Assembly: GCA_945903465.1 (NCBI GenBank)
Contig: CAMDOF010000002.1
Location: 62,001-126,000 of the forward strand
DNA: 64,000 bases
Direction of reading: 5' to 3'
Origin: Opitutus sp. GAS368
Lineage (GTDB): Bacteria; Verrucomicrobiota; Verrucomicrobiia; Opitutales; Opitutaceae
The translations under genes were made by a program, and so were the position numbers. Numbering within the stretch: the stretch's first letter is position 1; each line of letters starts with the position of its first letter. Below the pieces are notes generated by a model. The model was not told where the DNA came from, searched no databases, and saw nothing but the letters and a program-made list of their open reading frames with translations. Positions 54,115 through 61,518 of this stretch are shown here, one piece after another.

Positions 54115-55296
54115 CTAGCGGCGGACGTTCCCTACAAAGCGCTCGACCCGATCGCAAGCGTCAACAATTTGCTCGTAGGCGGTGGCAAAGCAGGCGCGGA
54201 CGTGACCGCGCCCATTCTCGCCGAACGCCGTACCCGGCACCACCGCAACTTTTTCTTTCTGCAACAGACCCACCGCGAATTCCTTTTCAGTCAAACCGAT
54301 CGGCGTCACGTCGGGGAACGCGTAAAAACTCCCGCGGGGTGAATGGCACTTCAACCCAATCTCATTGAAGCGCCTTACAATTAAATCCCGGCGACGGTGA
54401 TACTGCTCACGCATTTTCAGAACCTGATCCCAGCCATGCTTCAACGCCTCGATGGCCGCTTCCTGCGCGATAATCGAGGCGCACATCATCGCGTATTGAT
54501 GCACCTTCATCATTGCGTCGATCAGTACCGCCGGTCCGCACGCGTAGCCAATGCGCCAACCCGTCATCGCGAACGCCTTCGAAAATCCATGCAGGAAAAT
54601 CGTCCGCTCCGCCATCCCGGGAAAACTCGCGATACTCGTATGCGTGCCCTCAAACGTGAGTTCCGAGTAAATCTCGTCACTCAGGACCAGCAGGTCCTTC
54701 TCACAACAAAAATCCGCAATCTTCTGCAATTGCTCCCGCGTGCACGTCCCACCGGTCGGATTACACGGCAGATTCAACATCAAAATCTTCGCCCCGGGTT
54801 GCCAAGCCGCCCGCAGCGCCTCCGCCGTAAGCGCAAAATTGTCCTTCGCGTAAGTCGGCACCGCAATCCCCTCTCCGTGCACCAGCGTGATGCTCGGATG
54901 ATAACTCACGTAACACGGCTGATGAAACATCACTTTGTCCCCGACGTTACAAAATGCACGAAAACAAAGATCCAACGCCTCACTCACCCCAACCGTAACA
55001 ATCACTTCGTCATCCGGCCGATAATTCACCCCAAAGTGTTCTTCGACATACTTGGAAATCTCCCGGCGAAGCTCGATCATCCCCAAGTTGGAAGTGTAGT
55101 AGGTCTTGCCGCGCTCGAGAGCGTAAATCGCCGCCTCCCGGATGTGCCAGGGCGTCACAAAGTCCGGCTCACCCACACCCAATGAGATGACGTCCTGCCC
55201 TTTCATTTTCGCAACCAATTCAAAAAAATCACGGATGCCACTGCGAGGCAGTGTCGCCACGTGTCCCGCCACCCAACGGTTAGGATCGATGCTCAT
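54115..55296 (-). CDS. PLP-dependent class I aminotransferase (393 aa)
   Basis: The fold-type I pattern is complete: ISLGVGEPDFVTPWHIREAA, TSNLGMIELRREIS, LNLPCNPTGGT, LVLSDEIYSELTFEG, the PLP lysine Lys240 in LHGFSKAFAMTGWRIGYACG, and VRACFATAYEQI at the end. It is of the aspartate/aromatic aminotransferase (PatA/AspC-like) type; the donor is not certain. I chose the ATG at 55296. The gene follows the Lrp-like regulator by 17 bases, so both are probably one transcript, an arrangement fitting amino-acid-responsive control. Confidence 0.92.
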   Translation of the reverse strand: MSIDPNRWVAGHVATLPRSGIRDFFELVAKMKGQDVISLGVGEPDFVTPWHIREAAIYALERGKTYYTSNLGMIELRREISKYVEEHFGVNYRPDDEVIVTVGVSEALDLCFRAFCNVGDKVMFHQPCYVSYHPSITLVHGEGIAVPTYAKDNFALTAEALRAAWQPGAKILMLNLPCNPTGGTCTREQLQKIADFCCEKDLLVLSDEIYSELTFEGTHTSIASFPGMAERTIFLHGFSKAFAMTGWRIGYACGPAVLIDAMMKVHQYAMMCASIIAQEAAIEALKHGWDQVLKMREQYHRRRDLIVRRFNEIGLKCHSPRGSFYAFPDVTPIGLTEKEFAVGLLQKEKVAVVPGTAFGENGRGHVRACFATAYEQIVDACDRVERFVGNVRR

Positions 55297-55313
55297 GATT
55301 CCAGTAAATGAGT

Positions 55314-55802
55314 TTAGGGGGCCACGTTGAGACGCACCGTCGGGGCCTCGCCACCATCCAGCAAGAAGCCCTGCTCCTTGTAACAACGGAGCATGAAGTG
55401 CGTCGAAGTCGATAGCACCCCTTCAATCGTCGAAAGCTTCTCCGAGACGAAGCTCGCTACTTTTTGCAACGAGCCGCCATGGACAAAAACCAATAAGTCA
55501 TACCCGCCCGACATCAGGTAACAGGACTCCACTTCATCAAAGCGTGCGATCCGCTCCGCCAGCCGATTAAAGCCACCACCACGCTCGGGGGTGACCTTCA
55601 CTTCAATCACCGCCCGCACCGTCGCAACCGCCGCCGCCTCGCGCGAAAGATCAAGCACAGGCCGCCAGCCGAGGAAGATGTGATCTTTCTTCAACTGCTC
55701 CAAGTGCTGGTTCACCTCCGCTTCGGTCATACCCGCGACCTTGGCCATTTGGCTAGTCGTCAGACTGCCGCCCTCGATCAATAGCTTGAGAACTGGGTTC
55801 AT
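55314..55802 (-). CDS. Lrp/AsnC-family regulator (162 aa)
   Basis: A short N-terminal HTH (LLIEGGSLTTSQMAKVAGMTEAEVNQHLEQL) is followed by the RAM ligand-binding domain (AVIEVKVTPERGGGFNRLAERI, VESCYLMSGGYDLLVFVHG). Lrp/AsnC proteins bind amino acids and control transport or metabolism. I chose the ATG at 55802 (MNPVLKLL), because the extra upstream residues are not domain-like. It is the first gene of the run lrp-like - aminotransferase - der. Confidence 0.9.
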   Translation of the reverse strand: MNPVLKLLIEGGSLTTSQMAKVAGMTEAEVNQHLEQLKKDHIFLGWRPVLDLSREAAAVATVRAVIEVKVTPERGGGFNRLAERIARFDEVESCYLMSGGYDLLVFVHGGSLQKVASFVSEKLSTIEGVLSTSTHFMLRCYKEQGFLLDGGEAPTVRLNVAP

Positions 55803-56392
55803 AGATAGCCTGTGTATCCGGCAATCCCACGCGTTTGACGAGGATGAATTTTGAAAGGAAACGGGCGACCTCGCCACGGCGCGACCCGCCCTCCGCAAAA
55901 AAAAGAAAATAGCCCACGCGCCGATCGCACCGACAATTCATCTAAATGAACGCCAACGCCATTTCAGAGGAAGCCGCCCGGCCCGCGATTCAAGATCGCG
56001 TTGTCGCCCGATCAAACCCCTGCGTCGCGCTAGTGAATCAAGGGGACGGGACGCGTTGCGCCGCTCCCGAGGGCGTCCGCTAAAAATGCGATCAATCTCT
56101 CGTTTGGCCGACCCCAAGCAGCGTTTAGGCCGTTGGATTCCCCTCTCAAAATCCCCCACCCCGCCCGTGCCCGCCGTCTCGTCGAAATCGCCGAGTTTAC
56201 CGCTGCCTGACCAAAATCGTGGCCGCGCTTACCGAGCACGCCACCCACACCCCCAGTTGGCCCACTCTCCGTTTTCTCATAATAACCCGCGCTTCTGCTG
56301 CATGCGAACACCCCTTCGCCCAACTTATCTCCTTCGCTAAATAATTCGCTCCGTTGACTCGGGTTATTCGCCAGCCCATCATCTTATTTCTC
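55803..56392. other. intergenic region between divergent operons
   Basis: The region separates the lrp-like gene from korA. A 45-codon forward frame at 55946 (MNANAISEEAARPAIQDRVV) and an adjoining frame reading NAINLSFGRPQAAF and RRLVEIAEFTAA have protein-like composition but no family I recognise. They may be a small or decayed gene. No other feature was seen; both promoters must lie here. Confidence 0.4.
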
Positions 56393-58270
56393 ATGGTCAG
56401 CCCAAACACCCCCGAAACTCCCGGAGGCACCGCGAGTCTCGCGGCCGCGCCTCAGTCAATCCACGACGTCGTCATTCGGCTCGCTGGTAACTCGCAGGAT
56501 GGAATCCAATCCATCGGCGGATTTCTCGCCCGGCTCGCCGGCCGCAGCGATCAGGATATCATGACTTACATGACAATTCCCTCGACCATCTCGGGGGGGC
56601 CGTCAATTTTCCAAGTCCGCATGGGGACGGGCGAAGTCCTGTCCGCCGGCGACCGCGCCGATATGCTCGTCGTGTTTTATCAACACAGCTACGAGGCCCA
56701 CATCGGTTCACTCCGCCCCGGCGGCGTCTTGATCTACGACGCCGATCACGTCAAACCGACCGAAGGCGATAACCGCTTCACCCAAGTCGCGGTGCCCATT
56801 ACCACGGGGACGGTCGAGGCCGTCGGCGGCACCTCCAAGGACAAAGGGAAAAATATCTACGTTCTCGGCCTCATCGCCCGCATCTTCGATCTTGATGGAC
56901 AGAAGCTCGGTGCACTGATTAAGGAGCGCTTCGGTGGCAAGAACGAGGATGTGGTTCGCAACGCCATGCTGGCCTTCGATGCCGGTTACGCTTGGCCCCA
57001 AAATAATCTCCGTGATCTGTTCTTTCGATTCGAGGCGGTCGATCGCGCCATCGCTGCCACCGGAAGGCCCCAAGTTACGATGGATGGCAATATGGCGCTG
57101 GCTTACGGTCTCATCGCCGCCGGTGTCCGCCATGGGGCTGGTTACCCCATCACTCCGTGGTCGTCGATCATGGAGACTTTGCGAGCTGAATTCCCCAAAT
57201 ATGGCGGCTTGTTCGTCCAGTGTGAAGACGAGATCGCGGCAGTGTCCACCGCTTTAGGCTTCGCCTTCACCGGCCGCCTCGCTGTCACCGGTAGCGCTGG
57301 CCCCGGTCTTTCCTTAAAAATGGAGGCCCTCGGATGGGCGGTCATGGCGGAGATGCCGATCGTCGTCGTCAACGTGCAACGCGGCGGTCCGTCCACCGGC
57401 ATGCCCACAAATGTCGAGCAAAGCGATCTCCTCCAAGCCATCTACGGCAGCCACGGTGATACCCCCCGCGTGGTCCTCGCACCTCGTAATGTCGAGGACT
57501 GCTTCTACATCGCCATCGAAGCGGCTCGCATCGCGCGCGAGTATTCCACCCCCGTATTGATTCTCACCGACATGGGTTTAGCTAGCCGGATTGAGGCCTT
57601 CGACGAACCCGACTTGAGCAAACTCATGGTCGACCCCAGCCCTGACCTCTCCGACCGAGGCGTGGATTTTAAACCTTACCCCCTTGATCGCATCACTCGG
57701 CATGCTCCCGCTGGCTCCAAAGTCGGCACGGGAAAATATCCCACCGTCACCGGGCTCGAGCACGATGAACTCGGCCATCCCACGGGGAGCCCCAAGTTGC
57801 ACGTGCAAATGACGGCGAAGCGCCGTAATAAAATTAAAGCCCTCGGGGCCTCTCTCCCTGCTCCCGAATGCGTCGGCGACGAGGAGGGCGACGTCCTCTT
57901 AGTTACATGGGGATCTAACTGGGGCCCAGGTCGCGAGGCCCTCACCCAGGTGCGGGCCGCCCAGGTCAAGGCTGCGCACATGCACCTCCGCCACGTTCAT
58001 CCTTTACCCAATGGCCTCGAGGAAACCTTCAAGCGCTTCCGCAAAATCGTCGTCGCCGAGCTAAATGACGAGGGCCTCTACGGCTTCGGCCAATTCACCA
58101 TGCTCCTCCGCGCCCGCTACGCTAACCCCGATATCGTGAGCGTCACTAAAACCGACGGACTGACTTTCAAAATCAGCGAAATTGTCGCAGGTATCGGCCG
58201 ACACTTGGGCAGCGACGTCCTCGCCGCGAGCGGTGCGGCCAATCAAAACAGCGCCCTCGCCAAAAAATAA
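56393..58270 (+). CDS. korA: 2-oxoacid:acceptor oxidoreductase, fused gamma-alpha subunit (625 aa)
   Basis: Residues about 20-190 are the gamma domain (LAGNSQDGIQSIGGFLARLAG, TIPSTISGGPSIFQVRMG). Residues about 200-600 are the alpha domain (MDGNMALAYGLIAAGVRHGAGYPITPWSSI, QCEDEIAAVSTALGFAFTG, SAGPGLSLKMEALGWAVMAEMPIVVVNVQRGGPSTGMPT). With KorB it converts 2-oxoacids, most likely 2-oxoglutarate, and CoA to acyl-CoA, CO2 and reduced ferredoxin. I chose the ATG at 56393; one at 56354 adds 13 hydrophobic residues without purpose. korB follows after 48 bases and a terminator ends the pair. Confidence 0.93.
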   Translation: MVSPNTPETPGGTASLAAAPQSIHDVVIRLAGNSQDGIQSIGGFLARLAGRSDQDIMTYMTIPSTISGGPSIFQVRMGTGEVLSAGDRADMLVVFYQHSYEAHIGSLRPGGVLIYDADHVKPTEGDNRFTQVAVPITTGTVEAVGGTSKDKGKNIYVLGLIARIFDLDGQKLGALIKERFGGKNEDVVRNAMLAFDAGYAWPQNNLRDLFFRFEAVDRAIAATGRPQVTMDGNMALAYGLIAAGVRHGAGYPITPWSSIMETLRAEFPKYGGLFVQCEDEIAAVSTALGFAFTGRLAVTGSAGPGLSLKMEALGWAVMAEMPIVVVNVQRGGPSTGMPTNVEQSDLLQAIYGSHGDTPRVVLAPRNVEDCFYIAIEAARIAREYSTPVLILTDMGLASRIEAFDEPDLSKLMVDPSPDLSDRGVDFKPYPLDRITRHAPAGSKVGTGKYPTVTGLEHDELGHPTGSPKLHVQMTAKRRNKIKALGASLPAPECVGDEEGDVLLVTWGSNWGPGREALTQVRAAQVKAAHMHLRHVHPLPNGLEETFKRFRKIVVAELNDEGLYGFGQFTMLLRARYANPDIVSVTKTDGLTFKISEIVAGIGRHLGSDVLAASGAANQNSALAKK

Positions 58271-58318
58271 TCCCCCCGCCGTATCCCGCCCCCTCCTCCC
58301 CAAACTTATTTCTCTGCC

Positions 58319-59260
58319 ATGACCTCTGCTCTCGCCACTCTTCCGCCGCCGGCCGGCGCGCCTCTGACCAAGAAAATCCTTACGGCCGATCACCCCACGT
58401 GGTGCCCCGGTTGCGGTGATTTTGCGGTTCTGCACGCATTCTACCGCACCCTCGAAAAGCTCCAATATCCCCACGAAAAGATCGTCACGTTCGCCGGTAT
58501 CGGCTGCTCATCGCGCTTCCCGTACTTCGTCAACACTCACGGCGGCCATTATATTCACGGACGCGCGTTGCCCTTCGCCACGGGCATCAGCCTTGGCGGC
58601 GATGACCTCCACGTTTTTGTCTTCGGCGGGGACGGCGACGGCTTCTCCATTGGGGGGAACCATCTTGTGCACACCGCTCGGAAAAACGTCCGCCTCACCT
58701 ACGTGATCATGGACAACTCCGTGTACGGGCTAACTAAGAAGCAGACCTCGCCCACGTCCCCGATCGGCTTCAAAACCAAAACCGACCCCACCGGCGCGAT
58801 CGACCAACCGATTAACCCGATGCGTACTTTGATCAATAGTGGTGCCACGTTCGTCGCCCGTAGCCACGCGACGCAAGTCAACCACATGGTGGAAATGATG
58901 CTCCGCGCCGCGAAGCACGACGGCTTCTCCGTTGTCGAAATACTCTCTGAATGCGTCGAATTCTACGAGGGCGCCTTCGACGCTTCCATCCCACGCAAGG
59001 GTGGCACTTGGACGCTCATCGATGAAAAGAAAAACGACGGCACCCCCGAGGACACTTTGCGCCACGATACCGCGGACGATATCGCCGCTTTCAAGCTCGC
59101 CCAACAGGCGTGGCCAGGTTCCTTTGGCGTTTTCTACGAAAACAAAAACCGCAAGACCAAGAACGCCCTAGAAGCGGAATTAGTCGTCAAAGCGAAAGAG
59201 CGAACGAAGAACGCTTCTGATCTCGCCGTCCTGCAAGCGACTTTTTCCAAGATGCGGTGA
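58319..59260 (+). CDS. korB: 2-oxoacid:acceptor oxidoreductase beta subunit (313 aa)
   Basis: This is the thiamine-diphosphate subunit: WCPGCGDFAVLHAFYRTL, GIGCSSRFPYFV, HGRALPFATGISLGG, and the TPP/Mg motif GDGDGFSIGGNHLVHTARKN ... IMDNSVYGLTKKQTSPTSP. The conserved Cys residues near the start would hold the 4Fe-4S cluster. It pairs with korA just upstream. The usual KorB length is about 290 residues, and the extra C-terminal residues here are Lys-rich. There is no Shine-Dalgarno; a C/T tract precedes the ATG. Confidence 0.94.
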   Translation: MTSALATLPPPAGAPLTKKILTADHPTWCPGCGDFAVLHAFYRTLEKLQYPHEKIVTFAGIGCSSRFPYFVNTHGGHYIHGRALPFATGISLGGDDLHVFVFGGDGDGFSIGGNHLVHTARKNVRLTYVIMDNSVYGLTKKQTSPTSPIGFKTKTDPTGAIDQPINPMRTLINSGATFVARSHATQVNHMVEMMLRAAKHDGFSVVEILSECVEFYEGAFDASIPRKGGTWTLIDEKKNDGTPEDTLRHDTADDIAAFKLAQQAWPGSFGVFYENKNRKTKNALEAELVVKAKERTKNASDLAVLQATFSKMR

Positions 59261-59324
59261 TCTATTATCAGCCCGCCCTAACTCTCCGGTAACACCCGCG
59301 CCGGGCAGGCGCGCCCGATCAAAG

Positions 59325-59354
59325 CCGCGCCTACTCTTGGCGCGGTTTTTTTTT
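59325..59354 (+). terminator. intrinsic terminator of korAB
   Basis: CCGCGCC (59325-59331), loop of seven bases, GGCGCGG (59339-59345), then nine T. It lies 65 bases after the korB stop and is the clearest Rho-independent terminator in the window. Confidence 0.9.
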
Positions 59355-59507
59355 GGGCCCCGCGCCCAGCGGGACAGCCAAAATGCCCCCATTTGCCCCA
59401 TCACACCGCCACCGATCGGCAAAATAAAACGTGGGGCGCAAGCCGCGCGCTCACCTGAAAAACGACTCTGCCAAGGCAATCTGAACCGAAGGCACGAGGG
59501 CTCCGAC

Positions 59508-59882
59508 CTACTTCGTGATGGCCAATACCGTGTTAACCGCCTTCATCAAATCGGAAGCTGAAAAGGGTTTACCCAAGGTAATATCAGCTCCTAACCGCCC
59601 CGCCAGCTCGAGATAGTTTTTAGCGCTGACGCGTCCCCCGCCGGACATCGCAATGATCTTCACGGCGGGAATGCGCTTACGCATTTCCATAATGACTTCG
59701 ATCCCATCTTTCTCCGGCATAATAATATCGGTGATGACCAAATCCCAAGCCACCAAGTCGGCTTGCGCCATCGCAACTATCCCATTCTCGGCAGTGGCCA
59801 CAAAATGCCCCTCACTACGAAGGTACTCGCTCTGGAGCCGAATCAAATCCGCATTGTCATCGACGAGAAGTATATTAGCCAT
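59508..59882 (-). CDS. stand-alone response-regulator receiver (CheY-like, 124 aa)
   Basis: Only a receiver domain is present. Asp8 and Asp9 (LLVDDN) bind metal, Asp52 (VITDIIMP) is the phosphorylation site, Ser80 (AMSGG) the switch residue and Lys105 (GKPF) the conserved lysine. There is no output domain and no kinase gene nearby, so the partner must be encoded elsewhere. It is convergent with korB. The repeats at 59961-60333 lie directly upstream of its start. Confidence 0.93.
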   Translation of the reverse strand: MANILLVDDNADLIRLQSEYLRSEGHFVATAENGIVAMAQADLVAWDLVITDIIMPEKDGIEVIMEMRKRIPAVKIIAMSGGGRVSAKNYLELAGRLGADITLGKPFSASDLMKAVNTVLAITK

Positions 59883-59960
59883 TGGGAAGGGACGCGCGGT
59901 TTTTCAAAAGAGCTAAAAGCCGGAGTCGGCACATTCAAGGATCAAATCGAAAAAACCCTA

Positions 59961-60333
59961 AAAAATCACCGAACGTTCCGCGGCCGACCTTGTTCGACCC
60001 GAGGGTCTCCCCGGTGGCAGGTCGAGCTGGCATTCGTCCTGCGAAAGCCAGTGGCGCAGCGCGGCGAACGGAGGGACCGGAAAATAGGGACAGGACAATT
60101 TCGATCCTGAAAGATCGGGGGTTTGCCCTGTCCATAATTTGCCGGTCGAAAATCGGCGGAAGAAAAGCACCACGTCGGTGTGGCCTCTACGCGCCCGTTG
60201 TCCCCACCCGCTTGAAACGGGAAGGAACCCAAAAATCACGGAGCGGTCCGCAGCCGACCTTGTTCAGACCCGAAGGTCTCCCCAGTGGCAGGTCGAGATC
60301 GCATTCATCCTGAGAAAGCCGGCCGGCGCAGCG
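59961..60333. repeat. about 100-bp direct repeat, two copies
   Basis: Copies at 59961-60061 and 60231-60333 share long stretches, such as gccgaccttgttc, ggtctcccc and gtggcaggtcgag, with one 1-base indel and scattered changes. The sequence between contains no gene. It has the look of an interspersed chromosomal repeat. Confidence 0.8.
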
Positions 60334-60412
60334 TATCGGTGGATTGCCAAAAAACGGCCGAAGGGTTCGTCGCTCTCAGCGCCGGTAGTGGTTATCGAAT
60401 CGTTAACAGGTA

Positions 60413-61349
60413 TCAGGCAGGCCTCCTTGGACTTGCCTCCGCCTCGGCGCCGTCGGCGGCGTGAAAATTCAGGTCGCCCTCCTCGGTCCACGTTTGGAAA
60501 TCGGGGCTCGATGCGCGTGCGACATGGTGACCGGTCGCGATGGCAAAGAATATCCCGCGCCACCTTTGGAAATCGGGGCTCGATGCGCGTTCGACCCAGC
60601 GGACTTTGGTGCTGCGGCCCGGGACGTCGATGAACGTGTGGAAATAGTACACGTAACGCCGCTCCGCTTCCGACCAAAACGCGAGATTCTGGGAATCGGA
60701 GCGGTAGGCTTTCACAGGTGGTAGCATGGGAGCACCGTCGGCGAATTTCCGCCACGATACGCCGTCGGCGGAGACGTCGCGCATGAGCCCGGACGGAAGC
60801 GTCCCTCCGATGGCTTTCCATCGTTCGGTAGCCGGCGGGTCGGCCCGGGAGTCGAGGAAAACGGAGAAGTTAGGGGGGACCGGCGCGGCGGCGCGGAGCA
60901 CTCCGTTGTTGGTCGGCCTGGACCAGATGACGCCGTCGCGCGATTCCGCGTAGGCGGTGACTTCGTTCGCTGATCCGTCTTTCCCGGCCACGAGTAGGCC
61001 CCGATCGTAGGAGCGATACCCACCGGTCGGAGACGTGACGTTGGCGATACAAGACCTCGGCGCGGAAGGCTCCCTCATGCGCGCGATCAAAGGCGAAGGC
61101 GACACCGCGCTCGAGCGGTGGGTGCCACTGCAGTTCGGCGCCGCGCATCGTATCGATCAGGAAGCGGTCGACGAAGAGTTCGCGTCGCGTGCCAAGCTCA
61201 AGCGGTTGGGCGCTCGCGACCGAAGAAGTGAGGGGAACGGGGAGAGCCAACCATAGCGTGGGAATGAGTTTCAGGGGAAAGATTTCGTGCGTTCTGGACG
61301 ATTCGTTGACGACGAGGGATCGGGTTACGGTCCGACGCAAAGTATACAA
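60413..61349 (-). pseudogene. decayed glycosidase-like propeller protein, paralog of the gene at 61519
   Basis: The first part (LKLIPTLWLALPVPLTSSVASAQ, then ELFVDRFLIDTMRGAELQWH and AFAFDRAHEGAFRAEVLYR) is in one reverse frame. The rest (RGLLVAGKDGSANEVTAYAE, SADGVSWRKFADGAPML, LAFWSEAERRYVYYFHTFID) is in another, so a frameshift lies near 61050-61080. The C-terminal half of the family is missing. The last segment contains ASSPDFQ twice, from an exact 26-bp repeat at 60493-60518 and 60565-60590. No ATG starts the signal peptide: the expected codon at 61274 is CTG, and a TTG exists at 61349. It is divergent from the intact family member. Confidence 0.75.
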
Positions 61350-61456
61350 AATACAGGAAAACTATGTTCCGCCATCGACGAAAATTAAATCTAGAACCGG
61401 CGGGAACGAAGCGGGATGAGGGCGTTTTTGCTTGAATGTAATTTATAAAGTATACA
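61339..61456. promoter_or_regulatory. two AAAGTATACA sites upstream of the propeller-LamG gene
   Basis: AAAGTATACA occurs at 61339-61348 and 61447-61456, in the same orientation, about 108 bases apart in an A/T-rich gap. The core GTATAC is a palindrome and resembles operators of FadR-type GntR regulators. Both sites precede the start at 61519; the left one lies at the start of the decayed divergent gene. Confidence 0.4.
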
Positions 61457-61518
61457 CGTGACTCTGCGATTCCCCGGCCTGAAGAGGAGTTCACTGCTGC
61501 CGGCGGAGTATCCCCACC

